Shown: positions 27,001-34,341, counted from the first letter of the stretch. The stretch: DNA of 64,000 bases from Flavobacteriales bacterium (GCA_016700415.1 CP065018.1:2982001-3046000), one strand, 5' to 3'. Notes: generated by a model not told the origin, from the letters alone. Program-made: numbers and translations.

Positions 27001-27381
27001 TGCGCCCACGATACCGCTGCCGAGGACGGCGATGATCTTGCCGGAGGTGAGCTCCTCGTCCCCCTTACGGGTGGCCATGCGCAGGGCCATGTGCGTGATG
27101 CTCCAGAAAAGGAAAAGAATGGTGAAGGCACTGGCCAAGGCGCTCAAGCTGTTCACCGCCACAGGCACATGCTCTGTGGAAACGAAGGCACCGGCCACGC
27201 GGGCCAGCAGCATGAACAGGGGTGCTCCGGGCGGGTGGCCCACCTCCAGCTTAAAGGCCGTGGCGATGAATTCGCCACAGTCCCAGAAGCTCGCCGTGGG
27301 CTCGATGGTGGAGAGGTAGGTGAAGGTGGCCACCAGGAAGATTATCCATCCGGTGATGACGTTCAGCTTCTTGAAGTTCAT
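24007..27381 (-). CDS. DUF2723 family polytopic membrane protein
   Basis: This is a 1124-residue protein common in Bacteroidota. The first half is a run of transmembrane helices resembling the GT-C/PMT glycosyltransferase fold, with the conserved start TYLSTIEPTASFWDCGEF and GHPPGAPLFML. A second set of helices at about residues 520-690 precedes a soluble C-terminal region of about 420 residues with helical repeats. The acidic WDCGEF motif sits in the first periplasmic loop, where PMT-type enzymes carry their catalytic acid. A role in transferring sugars from a lipid donor is plausible but unproven. A TACATTCG -7 box lies 25 bases before the ATG, and the downstream deacetylase overlaps the stop. 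Confidence 0.88.
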   Translation of the reverse strand: MNFKKLNVITGWIIFLVATFTYLSTIEPTASFWDCGEFIATAFKLEVGHPPGAPLFMLLARVAGAFVSTEHVPVAVNSLSALASAFTILFLFWSITHMALRMATRKGDEELTSGKIIAVLGSGIVGALAYAWSDSFWFSAVEGEVYGMSSFFTAIVFWAILKWESEADKPHNTRWLILIAYLMGLSIGVHLLNLLCIPAIAFVYYFKKYNVTRKGVIYTFIISAVILGAIQAVIIPGIIKLAGKFELLFVNDFGLPFNSGNFIYAAIIIGLIVWGLMWTQRRGKALLNTVILGVSVILLGYSTFAMIVVRSNANPPIDENNPENVFNLLSYLNREQYGDRPLLMGQFWGSTMSNVRGDGTPVYTATYKVMKGSRTEKVFYDGWMADHYVSQNPGTTIDNEYVITDARKGSEPEYDPATTMMFPRMYSSQANHIQAYKDWSDFKGYPVRTTDREGKPSVIQKPTQMENMRFFVNYQVNWMYWRYFLWNFAGRQNDIQGSGAITEGNWYTGIKAIDAQRLGNQDHLPPSMTGNKAMNKLYLLPFLLGLIGLVYQLTRDLRNWSVVMLLFLFTGMAIVVYLNQYPFQPRERDYAYVGSFYAFAFWIGLGVYALFDAARSITQKELLYGVGGTLGIGVLKYLTELVAGADHSISYCFFYIGIVSGVAMGIMYLMRTLRNDRASAVVATLIGLVVPVVMVRAEWDDHDRSHRYPARDLAADYLNSCAPNAILFTNGDNDTFPLWYAQEVENIRTDVRVVNLSLLNTDWYIDQMRRKAYDSEPVPFNMDPDKYRQGTRDVVALIPNEKVKGYLDLKRAMDFATDDRNLQQIFQQGVKDAYIPTQNFRIPADSAFVFGPQGMLTAKDTANFTGDVRWSIKKQYVLKNHFLMMDLLANNDWKRPIYFAVTTGPDSYLNLQNYFRLEGLTYRLVPVSEKSANPNTYGSVATDIMLDNVMNKFKWGGMDHEPGVYLDENVLRMTTNLRLQIATLATELASEGRKEEAKQVLDLAQAKMPEKNVPYDRIMLPIIEAYYQAGDTTSANRLNLRLFTIMDENMNWYLSLSPEFANKVTDDMGMAQLVMERLARTAQMNGQKSLSDSLNARSAEVDTLYQMKLEDIATHGMRTTNARF

Positions 27382-27406
27382 AGGGGTGGCGGGCTTCTGT
27401 AAGCGG

Positions 27407-27414
27407 CGAATGTA
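27407..27414 (-). promoter_or_regulatory. -7 promoter box of the DUF2723 gene
   Basis: On the minus strand this reads TACATTCG followed by CCGC. It matches the Bacteroidota -7 pattern TAnnTTTG with T to C at one position. It belongs to a set of six boxes in this window that share the downstream CCGC. Confidence 0.5.
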
Positions 27415-27466
27415 CCGAAAGTCGCAAGCTGGGTAACTTTTACTGCGGCCGTATTGTGGAACTTTC

Positions 27467-27474
27467 TAAATTTG
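27467..27474 (+). promoter_or_regulatory. -7 promoter box of tRNA-Gln
   Basis: This is a perfect TAnnTTTG match (TAAATTTG, followed by CCGC) about 42 bases upstream of the mature tRNA 5' end. No convincing -33 TTG lies at the usual distance. Confidence 0.55.
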
Positions 27475-27516
27475 CCGCGCTTTCAAGGTGGCGCAAGCCG
27501 GTTCTGGAAGCGGTAT

Positions 27517-27589
27517 TGGCCGATGGTGTAACTGGCAACACGTCTGATTTTGGTTCAGAAGAGTCCAGGTTCGAGCCCTGGTCGGCCAA
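27517..27589 (+). tRNA. tRNA-Gln (anticodon TTG)
   Basis: The cloverleaf can be folded by hand. The acceptor stem TGGCCGA (27517-27523) pairs with TCGGCCA (27582-27588). The D stem is GTGT/ACAC. The anticodon stem TCTGA/TCAGA encloses a seven-base loop with TTG at 27550-27552. The T arm carries GGTTCGAGCC. Position 27589 is the discriminator base, and CCA is not encoded. It is followed within ten bases by an intrinsic terminator, so it is a single-gene unit. Confidence 0.95.
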
Positions 27590-27596
27590 CAAAGGA

Positions 27597-27621
27597 AGCC
27601 CCGCGAAAGCGGGGCTTTTTT
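27597..27621 (+). terminator. Intrinsic terminator after tRNA-Gln
   Basis: The stem GCCCCGC / GCGGGGC has a GAAA tetraloop and a run of six T immediately after it. It closes the tRNA transcription unit on the + strand. Confidence 0.9.
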
Positions 27622-27657
27622 GTTGTGCAATGTCCCCCGGCGGGACGCTCGGCAAGA

Positions 27658-28401
27658 TCATTGCCCCTGCCGCAACAACCCGCCCAACGTGCCATACAGC
27701 TCCGGCATTGCCGCGTGGAACTCCATGGGTTGCTCAAAGAAGTATTCCACCGCCACGGCAAAGAACTCGGCCGAATTGGAACCGGCATATTCCCTGAAGA
27801 AGTGTGCCTTTCCGTGGTTGATCCGCACGATCTCCGCCAACGCCAACGCATTCCACTGCTGAAGCAATGCATCGTCCAGGAAATGGTCCTCGCCGTTCTC
27901 AATGGCGTTCTCGAACCACAGCGCATGTGCGAATTCGTGCAACCCCACATTGTATGCATTCCGCGGATCGGCATAGCCTTTTACAAAGTCGCTCCAGGAA
28001 ATGATGATCACCCCCGGCCCGGGGCGCACCTCACCGAGATGCGATCGGCTGTCCCGTATGGAGCGATAGGGGCCTGAAGTCACCGTGATGTGCTTGAAAT
28101 GTTGCAGACGCACATCGGGAAAACCATGGAGAAGCTGCGCCGCGCATGAAGCGATCATCACCTTCATCTCATCCACCACGGTGATGCCCGAGCCTCGCCA
28201 TTCCTTCCCGTTCACGAAGTCGGCCACGATCCGCTCAAAGGAGCGTTGCTTGGCGGCATCCAATTGCTGGTAGTAAGTGGCGTAGGTGGTCATCACCCGC
28301 CGTTGCTTTCGGGTCAGCTTGCTTGGGCGGTACCGGAAGAAGAGACGCATGAAGACGCTCACGGCCAACAGCCCGGCCAGAATCGCCATCCGGTAGTTCA
28401 T
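27658..28401 (-). CDS. MtfA-like zinc peptidase (M90 family)
   Basis: This is a 247-residue protein with an N-terminal membrane helix (MNYRMAILAGLLAVSVFMRLFF). The zinc site is NVGLHEFAHALWFENA (HExxH, about residues 153-160), and a downstream acidic helix SNSAEFFAVAVEYFFEQP supplies a candidate third ligand. A VIISWSDFVKGY strand precedes the zinc helix as in MtfA. MtfA of E. coli binds the Mlc repressor and has peptidase activity; in Bacteroidota the partner is unknown and no Mlc system is visible here, so only the enzyme class is supported. It ends near the tRNA terminator, which points the other way. Confidence 0.85.
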   Translation of the reverse strand: MNYRMAILAGLLAVSVFMRLFFRYRPSKLTRKQRRVMTTYATYYQQLDAAKQRSFERIVADFVNGKEWRGSGITVVDEMKVMIASCAAQLLHGFPDVRLQHFKHITVTSGPYRSIRDSRSHLGEVRPGPGVIIISWSDFVKGYADPRNAYNVGLHEFAHALWFENAIENGEDHFLDDALLQQWNALALAEIVRINHGKAHFFREYAGSNSAEFFAVAVEYFFEQPMEFHAAMPELYGTLGGLLRQGQ

Positions 28402-28436
28402 GCCGTTCTCATCGGTGCCTCGAAGGAATTGTCCCC

Positions 28437-28913
28437 TCAGTAGCGCACCTTGTCCGCCAATTTCGCCCAGGCCTTGAAGACGTCCACGCCCTCATTCTGC
28501 AAGGCTTGCTGGGTGGGAATGCGCCGCTCGGAGATCGGCAATGGCAGCTCGTCGTAGATCAACTGGTCGTCAAAGCCCACCTCGGCGGCATCCGTGCGGG
28601 TAGCTGCGAAGACGATGCGGTCCGGCCGTGCCCAATAGATGGCGCCCAAGCACATGGGGCAAGGCTCGCAGCTCGTGTAGATGGTGCAGCCGATCAGTTG
28701 GAAATCACCGAGGTTTTTGCACGCGTCACGGATCGCAACTACTTCCGCATGCGCCGTAGGGTCGTTGGTGCTGGTAACTCGGTTGTTCCCGGTGCCTACC
28801 ACCTTGCCGTCCTTCACCACCACGCATCCAAAGGGGCCGCCATCGCCACGTTCCATGCCTGCGCGTGAGGCCTCAATGGCCATGCGCAGAAAGCGTTCGT
28901 CCTGCTCGTTCAT
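28437..28913 (-). CDS. guaD: Guanine deaminase / nucleoside deaminase
   Basis: This is a 158-residue cytidine-deaminase-fold enzyme. The zinc motifs are HAEV (His55, Glu57) and PCPMC (Cys85, Cys88). The C-terminal part (YTSCEPCPMCLGAIYWARP, DAAEVGFDDQLIYDEL, then KAWAKLADKVRY at the end) resembles Bacillus subtilis GuaD much more than the tRNA adenosine deaminase TadA, including the swapped C-terminal tail. It converts guanine to xanthine in purine salvage. The frame is open back to 28970, but I place the start at 28913: this gives the normal family length and puts a -7-like box (TATCTTTC, 28919-28926) five bases upstream of the ATG. Confidence 0.85.
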   Translation of the reverse strand: MNEQDERFLRMAIEASRAGMERGDGGPFGCVVVKDGKVVGTGNNRVTSTNDPTAHAEVVAIRDACKNLGDFQLIGCTIYTSCEPCPMCLGAIYWARPDRIVFAATRTDAAEVGFDDQLIYDELPLPISERRIPTQQALQNEGVDVFKAWAKLADKVRY

Positions 28914-29000
28914 CGCCGGAAAGATAATGTCCGGCCCCATGACCGATGGTCCGCGACCAGGTCCGGGCACTTCAGCGTGGCATTACGCAAGTTGAGTTCG

Positions 29001-29088
29001 CACAACTCCGCGAATTCCGCGCCCTCTGCGGTTAAAAAACACACTCAGCCCGAATTCCTCTGTGCTCTCTGTGCCTCTGTGGTGAACC
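29001..29088. repeat. Compound CGCAGAGG / CACAGAGG short-repeat element
   Basis: Two related low-complexity blocks lie back to back between guaD and aspS. Read on the minus strand, one is built from CACAGAGG-type units (29052-29088) and the other from CGCAGAGG/CGCGGA-type units (29004-29035). Short CACAGAG-rich repeats of this look are seen scattered in many environmental bacterial genomes; I cannot count copies outside this window. No gene is encoded here. Confidence 0.6.
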
Positions 29089-30834
29089 TTAGCCTTTCAA
29101 CTCCAGGCCGAGCTCCTTCAACTGGATCGCGTCGATCGTCGAGGGCGCATCGATCATCACATCACGCCCAGCGTTATTCTTCGGAAATGCGATGAACTCA
29201 CGGATGTCGCTGCGGCCGCCGAAGAGCGCCACCCAGCGGTCGAAGCCGAAGGCCGCGCCGCCGTGCGGAGGGGCTCCGTACTCGAAGGCATCCAGCAGGA
29301 AGCCGAACTTGAAGCGGGCCTCTTCATCGGTGAATCCGAGCACACGGAACATCGCCTCCTGCATAGCGCGGTCATGGATCCGGATGCTGCCACCGCCGAT
29401 CTCCGTGCCGTTGATCACCAAGTCGTAGGCATTGGCCTTCACGTTTCCGGGATCGCTTTCCAACTTGTGCTCATCCGTCGGAACCGGCGCCGTGAACGGA
29501 TGGTGCATGGCATGCCAACGGCCACTTTCTTCATCCTTCTCCAACAGTGGAAAGTCCACGACCCACAAGGGTTTGAAGACATTCGGGTCGCGCAGGTTAA
29601 GCAGATCGCCGAGGTGCAGGCGCAGTTCGTTCAATGCTTTGTGTGTCTTTTCCGCAGGGCCGGCCATAATGCAGAGCAAGTCGCCTTCCTGCATGCCGAA
29701 GCGTTCCGCCCAGCGCTGCAGATCTTCGGGTCCGTAGAACTTATCCACGGTGCTTTTCAAGCCTTCGGCACCCCAGCGCACGAAGATGATCCCGGTGGCA
29801 CCCACCTGCGGGCGTTTCACGAATTCGATGAGGGCATCGGTCTGCTTGCGGCTCCACGCGGCACAACCTTCTGCCTTGATGCCAACAACGAGCTCCGCAT
29901 CATCAAAAACCTTGAAGTCCTTGCCTTTTGTGATGTTGTTCAGCTCATGGAAGCGCATGTCGAAGCGCAGGTCCGGCTTGTCGCAGCCATATTCCCGCAT
30001 CGCCTGGTCGTATGGCATCCGAAGGAACGGCTCGTTCATGTCCTTCCCGAGGATGGACTTGAACAGGTGCTTCGCCAAGCCTTCGAAGGTGTTGAGGATG
30101 TCCTCGCGCTCCACGAAGGCCATCTCGCAATCGATCTGGGTGAACTCCGGCTGGCGGTCCGCGCGCAGGTCTTCATCGCGGAAGCATTTCACGATCTGGA
30201 AATAGCGGTCCATGCCGGCCACCATCAGCAGTTGCTTAAACGTCTGAGGACTTTGCGGCAGCGCATAGAATTCGCCTTGGTTCATGCGGCTGGGCACCAC
30301 GAAATCGCGGGCACCTTCCGGCGTGCTTTTGATCAGCACCGGCGTTTCCACTTCCAGGAATTGCTGTGCGCTGAGGTAGTTGCGCACCTCTATCGCCATG
30401 CGGTGCCGCAGCTCGAAGTTCTTCCGGACACTGGCGCGGCGCAAGTCCAGGTAGCGGTATTTCATCCGCAGCTCATCGCCGCCGTCGGTCTCCTCCTCGA
30501 TGGTGAAGGGCGGCGTCTTTGCGCTGTTCATCACCTTCAGTTCCGTGGCGAAGATCTCCACCTCGCCCGTGGGCATGTTGGCGTTCTTGCTTTGCCGCTC
30601 GATCACCGTTCCGGTCACCTGCACCACATATTCACGGCCCAGGCTCCGCGCGGTGTCGCGCAAGGTGGCGTCGCTATCGGTATTGAAGGTGAGCTGCGTG
30701 ATGCCGTAGCGGTCGCGGAGGTCCACGAAGGTCATACCGCCGAGGTCGCGCGTGCGTTGGACCCAACCGGCCAAGGTCACGGTCTTGCCAGCGTCGGAGA
30801 AGCGGAGTTCGCCACAGGTATGGGTGCGGTACAT
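29089..30834 (-). CDS. aspS: Aspartyl-tRNA synthetase
   Basis: This is a 581-residue class II synthetase that charges tRNA-Asp in the cytoplasm. It has an N-terminal OB-fold anticodon-binding domain (TVTLAGWVQRTRDLGGMTFVDLRDRYG), motif 2 as FRDEDLRADRQPEFTQID, a GAD insertion domain, and motif 3 as GGAAFGFDRWVALFGG near the C-terminus. The length fits the bacterial type. The start is set at 30834 (MYRTHTCGEL), the usual family start, although the frame is open for 15 more codons. A TACATTCG box followed by CCGC lies 17 bases before that ATG. Whether it is discriminating or also charges tRNA-Asn depends on GatCAB, which is not in the window. Confidence 0.97.
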   Translation of the reverse strand: MYRTHTCGELRFSDAGKTVTLAGWVQRTRDLGGMTFVDLRDRYGITQLTFNTDSDATLRDTARSLGREYVVQVTGTVIERQSKNANMPTGEVEIFATELKVMNSAKTPPFTIEEETDGGDELRMKYRYLDLRRASVRKNFELRHRMAIEVRNYLSAQQFLEVETPVLIKSTPEGARDFVVPSRMNQGEFYALPQSPQTFKQLLMVAGMDRYFQIVKCFRDEDLRADRQPEFTQIDCEMAFVEREDILNTFEGLAKHLFKSILGKDMNEPFLRMPYDQAMREYGCDKPDLRFDMRFHELNNITKGKDFKVFDDAELVVGIKAEGCAAWSRKQTDALIEFVKRPQVGATGIIFVRWGAEGLKSTVDKFYGPEDLQRWAERFGMQEGDLLCIMAGPAEKTHKALNELRLHLGDLLNLRDPNVFKPLWVVDFPLLEKDEESGRWHAMHHPFTAPVPTDEHKLESDPGNVKANAYDLVINGTEIGGGSIRIHDRAMQEAMFRVLGFTDEEARFKFGFLLDAFEYGAPPHGGAAFGFDRWVALFGGRSDIREFIAFPKNNAGRDVMIDAPSTIDAIQLKELGLELKG

Positions 30835-30851
30835 GGTCTTGAAAGCTGCGG

Positions 30852-30859
30852 CGAATGTA
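30852..30859 (-). promoter_or_regulatory. -7 promoter box of aspS
   Basis: On the minus strand this is TACATTCG followed by CCGC. The context GGTACATTCGCCGC is identical to that in front of the DUF2723 gene. It supports 30834 as the aspS start. Confidence 0.5.
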
Positions 30860-30881
30860 CCGAACCGGCCCGTGATCACGG

Positions 30882-31280
30882 CTATTGCACCGTCAACGTC
30901 AACGCCTGTTGCGTGATGTCGCCGTCGTTTTCATCCACGGAGAACCACCATTTTTCCGTGCCGGCCTGATCGCGTGTGATCACTGTTTTCTCGAAGGTGA
31001 ACGGGTCGCTGTCCACATGTACGCTGTCTTGCCGGATGCGTGGACCGTTGTCGTAGGCCACAGCCACAAAGAAGGACCGCAGGTTGTCGGAACCTTTTGA
31101 AACAGAGACGCCGATGCGCAACGTGTCCGAAAGCGGTACGGTATCGTTCAGCCAAGTGTAGCCACTGTCCGTGCGGAAGTTGATGTCGGCCGCATGGTCG
31201 CCGTCCGGCTGGTCCTTGGTGCACGCGGTGCTTGCGGAAAGGACGATCACCGGCAACAAGTAAAACACGAGGCTTCGCAT
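30882..31280 (-). CDS. Small lipoprotein of unknown function
   Basis: This is a 132-residue protein. The start at 31280 gives MRSLVFYLLPVIVLSASTAC, a lipoprotein signal with the modified Cys followed by TKDQPDGD. The mature part looks like a single beta-rich domain (DTLRIGVSVSKGSDNLRSFFVAVAYDN ... WWFSVDENDGDITQQALTLTV), possibly an Ig-like fold, as in small Bacteroidota surface or periplasmic lipoproteins. A perfect TACCTTTG box lies only four bases upstream of the ATG, suggesting a leaderless message. I do not recognise a named family. Confidence 0.75.
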   Translation of the reverse strand: MRSLVFYLLPVIVLSASTACTKDQPDGDHAADINFRTDSGYTWLNDTVPLSDTLRIGVSVSKGSDNLRSFFVAVAYDNGPRIRQDSVHVDSDPFTFEKTVITRDQAGTEKWWFSVDENDGDITQQALTLTVQ

Positions 31281-31284
31281 TCGA

Positions 31285-31292
31285 CAAAGGTA
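31285..31292 (-). promoter_or_regulatory. -7 promoter box of the small lipoprotein gene
   Basis: TACCTTTG on the minus strand is a full match to TAnnTTTG, with TCGA between it and the ATG. Transcription would begin at or next to the start codon. Confidence 0.55.
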
Positions 31293-31361
31293 GACCGGTG
31301 GAATTGCGTGAAAGTTCGATCCCGCTATTTCACACCGCTTCCAACAGCGCACTACCTCCGG

Positions 31362-31763
31362 TCAGCAGGCGCGCATGCGGTTCCCCCGAGCCTCGTGGGT
31401 CACTTCGGCCAAGCCGAGCGCCTCCATCAACGGCGGCAGGTACACCCCGAACCGCCCGCGCAATCCCTTCTTCAGCCCGTACCAGCCCTTCACGGGGTTC
31501 TTTTCGCTGCGGCCCCAAGCTTCCACGGTCCCGTCCTTCGCGGGCTTCTGCTCATCGGCGCCTCCCAAGTCCATCCAATCGCCGTGCTTCTTCAGCATCG
31601 CGTGCAGGTCAGTGATGCAGCGAATGTCATAGAACAGAACGGTCTTGCCGACAGTGCACACGAGCACTTCCTTGCCATCCTTCTCGTCCACATGCATGGT
31701 GTATTCAGATGAGCCGGGCGGGGTCTTCAGATTCCAGGGGTTGTCTTTCGTGCGCTTTTCCAT
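31362..31763 (-). CDS. Conserved hypothetical protein
   Basis: This is a 133-residue soluble protein without signal peptide or membrane segments. Recognisable blocks are NPWNLKTPPGSSEYTM near the start, TVLFYDIRCITDLHAMLKKHG in the middle, and GWYGLKKGLRGRFGVYLPPL near the end. It looks like a compact single-domain family that I believe recurs in diverse bacteria, but I know of no function. A weak -7-like box (TAGCTTTA) lies six bases before the ATG. It stands between hppD and the lipoprotein gene in the same direction, with no overlap. Confidence 0.7.
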   Translation of the reverse strand: MEKRTKDNPWNLKTPPGSSEYTMHVDEKDGKEVLVCTVGKTVLFYDIRCITDLHAMLKKHGDWMDLGGADEQKPAKDGTVEAWGRSEKNPVKGWYGLKKGLRGRFGVYLPPLMEALGLAEVTHEARGNRMRAC

Positions 31764-31829
31764 GACGAGTAAAGCTAGTCGATCTTGATCCGAGGTCGAA
31801 ATGCAACGTTTCGAACGATCAGGAAACTC

Positions 31830-32969
31830 TCACAGCGTCCCCCGGCTCTCCTGCTCCCGTTCGATCGCCTCGAACAGCGCCTTGAAATTCCCCTTACCGA
31901 AGCTCTTCGCGCCCTTGCGTTGAATGATCTCATAGAACAACGTGGGGCGGTCCTCCACCGGTTTGCTGAAGAGTTGCAACAGGTAGCCCTCGTCGTCCAC
32001 GTCCACGAGGATGCCGAGCTCTGCAAGCGGGCCGAGGTCCTCGTCGATCGGGCCCGTACGCTCCAGTAGACCTTCGTAGTAGCTCGAAGGCACTTTCAAA
32101 AATTCCACGCCACGGCTCATCAGGTCCCGCACGGTCTTCACGATGTCGTCCGTGGCCACGGCGATGTGCTGCACGCCTTCGCCGTTGTAGAAATCCAGGT
32201 ATTCCTCCACCTGGCTCCGCTTCTTTCCTTTGGCCGGTTCGTTAATTGGGAACTTGATACGGCCGTTGCCGTTGCTCATCACTTTGCTCATCAGCGCGCT
32301 GTACTCCGTGCTGATGTCCTTGTCGTCGAAGCTCAGCAGGTTTGCGAAGCCCATCACCTTCTCGTAGAACTCCACCCACTTGTTCATTTGGTTCCAGCCC
32401 ACGTTCGCCACCATGTGGTCCACGTATTTCAGGCCGGTGGTCTGCGGGTTGTAGGCGCTCTTCCAAGGCTTGTAGCCCGGCAGGAAAGTGCCGTTGTAAT
32501 TCTTGCGCTCCACGAAGATGTGTACCGTGTCGCCGTACAGCTTGATGCCGCTCTTCACCACTTCGCCGTCAGCGTCCTTCTCCACGGTGGGCTCTATGAA
32601 ACTCACGGCACCGCGCTTGACCGTCTCTTCGTAGGCTTTGCGCGCATCGTCCACCCACAGGGCGATCACCTTCACGCCATCGCCGTGCTGTCGCAAGTGG
32701 TCGTTGATCGGATGGTCCTTGGTCATCGGGGTGGTCAGCACCAGACGGATCTTGTCCTGTTCGATCACGTAGCTCGTGCGGTCCTTCACGCCGGTCTCCA
32801 AACCTGCGTAGGCTAGGCTCTGGAAGCCGAAGGCGGTCTTGTAATAGTGGGCGGCCTGCTTGGCGTTGCCCACATAGAATTCAATGTGGTCGGTGCCGAG
32901 CAGGGGGAGAAAGTCAGCCGCTGCGGGGTTGACTTTCTCGAGTTCGGGGGTTGCTGTCTGGATAGCCAT
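31830..32969 (-). CDS. hppD: 4-hydroxyphenylpyruvate dioxygenase
   Basis: This is a 379-residue non-heme iron enzyme that converts 4-hydroxyphenylpyruvate to homogentisate in tyrosine degradation. Two vicinal-oxygen-chelate domains are visible, beginning at GTDHIEFYVGN and at KYVDHMVANVG. The iron ligands can be assigned to His185, His268 (GVQHIAVATDD) and Glu347 (FYEIIQRKG). The C-terminal helix KSFGKGNFKALFEAIEREQE, which gates the active site, is intact. The next enzyme of the pathway, HmgA, is encoded 2.8 kb upstream on the same strand, separated by an accessory cluster. Fumarylacetoacetase is not in the window. Confidence 0.97.
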   Translation of the reverse strand: MAIQTATPELEKVNPAAADFLPLLGTDHIEFYVGNAKQAAHYYKTAFGFQSLAYAGLETGVKDRTSYVIEQDKIRLVLTTPMTKDHPINDHLRQHGDGVKVIALWVDDARKAYEETVKRGAVSFIEPTVEKDADGEVVKSGIKLYGDTVHIFVERKNYNGTFLPGYKPWKSAYNPQTTGLKYVDHMVANVGWNQMNKWVEFYEKVMGFANLLSFDDKDISTEYSALMSKVMSNGNGRIKFPINEPAKGKKRSQVEEYLDFYNGEGVQHIAVATDDIVKTVRDLMSRGVEFLKVPSSYYEGLLERTGPIDEDLGPLAELGILVDVDDEGYLLQLFSKPVEDRPTLFYEIIQRKGAKSFGKGNFKALFEAIEREQESRGTL

Positions 32970-33063
32970 GGGTCAAGGATTCAATGGTCGAACGTGGCCC
33001 AAAGTTCGGCAATTTGCAGGGAAGGTTCCGCCCATGTTCGCTGGTGGGACCTTTCGTGCCTGA

Positions 33064-33450
33064 TCACGCCTTGATCAACGGCACATCATAAGCCGCAAAG
33101 TGTGGATCTGCCGTGAGTAGATGCATGCCTTCAGTTTTCGCTTGAGCGATCAACATGCGGTCGAAAGGGTCTCGATGATGAAGGGATAGACTGGCCAAGA
33201 TCATGATATGGGCGGGGAGGATATCAAGGATGTCGAAGTTGGCTTGGTCGATGTCTTTCAGGAAGCCCTCCCTGCCTCCATTAAGTTGGAGTTTCCCCAA
33301 GCCATGCTTGATGGCCACCTCCCATACGGACGCAATACTGATGAACCTTTCGTGGTCCGGACTCACTAGCAAGGGTCTTGCAGTTTTCGCAATGCGCGGG
33401 TCGTCAAGAATGAACCAGAGGAACACATGCGTGTCCACCAGAAGCCTCAT
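33064..33450 (-). CDS. PIN-domain toxin, VapC type
   Basis: This is a 128-residue PIN-domain protein. The acidic ribonuclease residues are Asp6 (LLVDTHVFLW), Glu44 region (SVWEVAIKH), Asp95 region (RDPFDRMLIAQA) and Asp114 region (LLTADPHF), so the active site looks complete. VapC toxins cut tRNA or rRNA and are held inactive by a partner antitoxin. The start overlaps the antitoxin stop in an ATGA, the normal arrangement with the antitoxin first. The RDPFDRMLIAQA helix is typical of the PIN subgroup paired with DUF2281 proteins. Confidence 0.92.
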   Translation of the reverse strand: MRLLVDTHVFLWFILDDPRIAKTARPLLVSPDHERFISIASVWEVAIKHGLGKLQLNGGREGFLKDIDQANFDILDILPAHIMILASLSLHHRDPFDRMLIAQAKTEGMHLLTADPHFAAYDVPLIKA

Positions 33451-33659
33451 TCCATGTAAGGCTTGAAGTCGTCCAAAGGCGCATCAAAATCTTCAGCGAT
33501 CACGATGCGGCCCTTCGCCAAGCCCGGTATGCCACCGCCTTTTGACGACTTCTTAGGTAATTTCTTCCGCTGGAGAAGGAACTCTACAAAGTCGATCAAC
33601 TCCTTGCGCAGATCCGCAGGCAGCGAGTTGATCTTCACAAAGAGGTCAGCGCTCGACAT
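33447..33659 (-). CDS. DUF2281-type antitoxin (VapB role)
   Basis: This is a 70-residue protein with the DUF2281 start (LFVKINSLPADLRKELIDFVEFLL), a short Lys-rich linker, and a toxin-facing tail ending APLDDFKPYME. In this family the N-terminal part forms the helical dimer and the acidic tail wraps the PIN toxin. It is the first gene of the pair. A TAACTTCG box lies four bases upstream of the ATG. The pair is part of the accessory block between hppD and hmgA. Confidence 0.88.
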   Translation of the reverse strand: MSSADLFVKINSLPADLRKELIDFVEFLLQRKKLPKKSSKGGGIPGLAKGRIVIAEDFDAPLDDFKPYME

Positions 33660-33663
33660 ACAG

Positions 33664-33671
33664 CGAAGTTA
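33664..33671 (-). promoter_or_regulatory. -7 promoter box of the DUF2281/VapC pair
   Basis: TAACTTCG on the minus strand is followed by CTGT and then the antitoxin ATG. It fits the TAnnTTYG form seen repeatedly in this window at leaderless spacing. Confidence 0.45.
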
Positions 33672-33706
33672 GGTATTCCGGGAGGCCATCGATATCCTCT
33701 GGGTGA

Positions 33707-33770
33707 AACTCCGGGGCTCGGGTCGGGCTTGGAATTTACCCCGGGCCACGACCCGGAGTTCCAAATCCTC
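33707..33770. repeat. Imperfect GC-rich inverted repeat in a divergent intergenic region
   Basis: AACTCCGG-(5)-GGGTCG at 33707-33725 is mirrored by CGACCCGGAGTT at 33749-33760. Around it are GGAATTT and AAATCC arms. It lies in the 217-bp gap between the VapB-type gene and the divergent membrane-protein gene. It could form a hairpin in either strand and has no T-run, so it looks more like a repeat element than a terminator. Confidence 0.4.
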
Positions 33771-33862
33771 AGCCGGATTGCCGCCTTCCGGGCTTTCCGG
33801 TACAATCCTTCACACGAGGAGTTTCAGTCCTAGGATTCATACGTTGTGCTCGGTCAGGGTAC

Positions 33863-33870
33863 TAAATTTG
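33863..33870 (+). promoter_or_regulatory. -7 promoter box of the 33877 gene
   Basis: TAAATTTG is a perfect match, with a TTG at 33844-33846 sixteen bases upstream as a possible -33 element. Only TGAAAG separates it from the ATG. Confidence 0.55.
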
Positions 33871-33876
33871 TGAAAG

Positions 33877-34341
33877 ATGAGCAATCTGAATGGTTGGTAC
33901 CCCTTGACCTTGTACTTAGTCCTAGCCATGTGTATAGGATTACTTGCCACGCTGCAATTCAATGGTATAGGGTTCATTGAAACCAGTGTTTGGACTCTGG
34001 TGTTAGCGCTGGGTCTCGGCATCTTGTTTTGTCGAAGCGCGGCACGTTTTGCATTCAGTGAGCATCAGCTACGCATCCAATATCTCATGTCCAAGGATAT
34101 CACCATTGACCTGTCTGCGTATGCTCTCGAAGACTACCGTCTGAACTTCTTCTCCATGGATTGGAAGTCGCAGATCTTTATCACGGGGGTACCCGACACT
34201 TTACTCTTTGTGAACACGAGGACAGGTGATAGAAAGTCCGTTGTTCTCAATTCAAGGATGTCCGACACACGCAAGCTGCTGAATTTCCTCGACGATTCTC
34301 CGGCGGCAGAGGTGCTTCGCGTGAGGGATAGGAGCAAGTAG
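33877..34341 (+). CDS. Small membrane protein of unknown function
   Basis: This is a 154-residue protein with two transmembrane helices in the first 60 residues (YPLTLYLVLAMCIGLLATL and TSVWTLVLALGLGILFC) and a soluble beta-rich C-terminal domain of about 90 residues (AFSEHQLRIQYLMSKDITIDLS ... KSVVLNSRMSDTRKLLNFL). The soluble part resembles PH-like domains of small bacterial membrane proteins, but I cannot name a family. The gene is visibly more AT-rich than its neighbours and is the only + strand gene in the 31-38 kb stretch apart from the second toxin-antitoxin pair, consistent with acquisition. Confidence 0.65.
   Translation: MSNLNGWYPLTLYLVLAMCIGLLATLQFNGIGFIETSVWTLVLALGLGILFCRSAARFAFSEHQLRIQYLMSKDITIDLSAYALEDYRLNFFSMDWKSQIFITGVPDTLLFVNTRTGDRKSVVLNSRMSDTRKLLNFLDDSPAAEVLRVRDRSK

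Noticed and set aside
29263..30969. Long plus-strand open frame (568 codons) opposite aspS
   Set aside because: Antisense to a complete aspartyl-tRNA synthetase. The translation has no domain and unusual composition.
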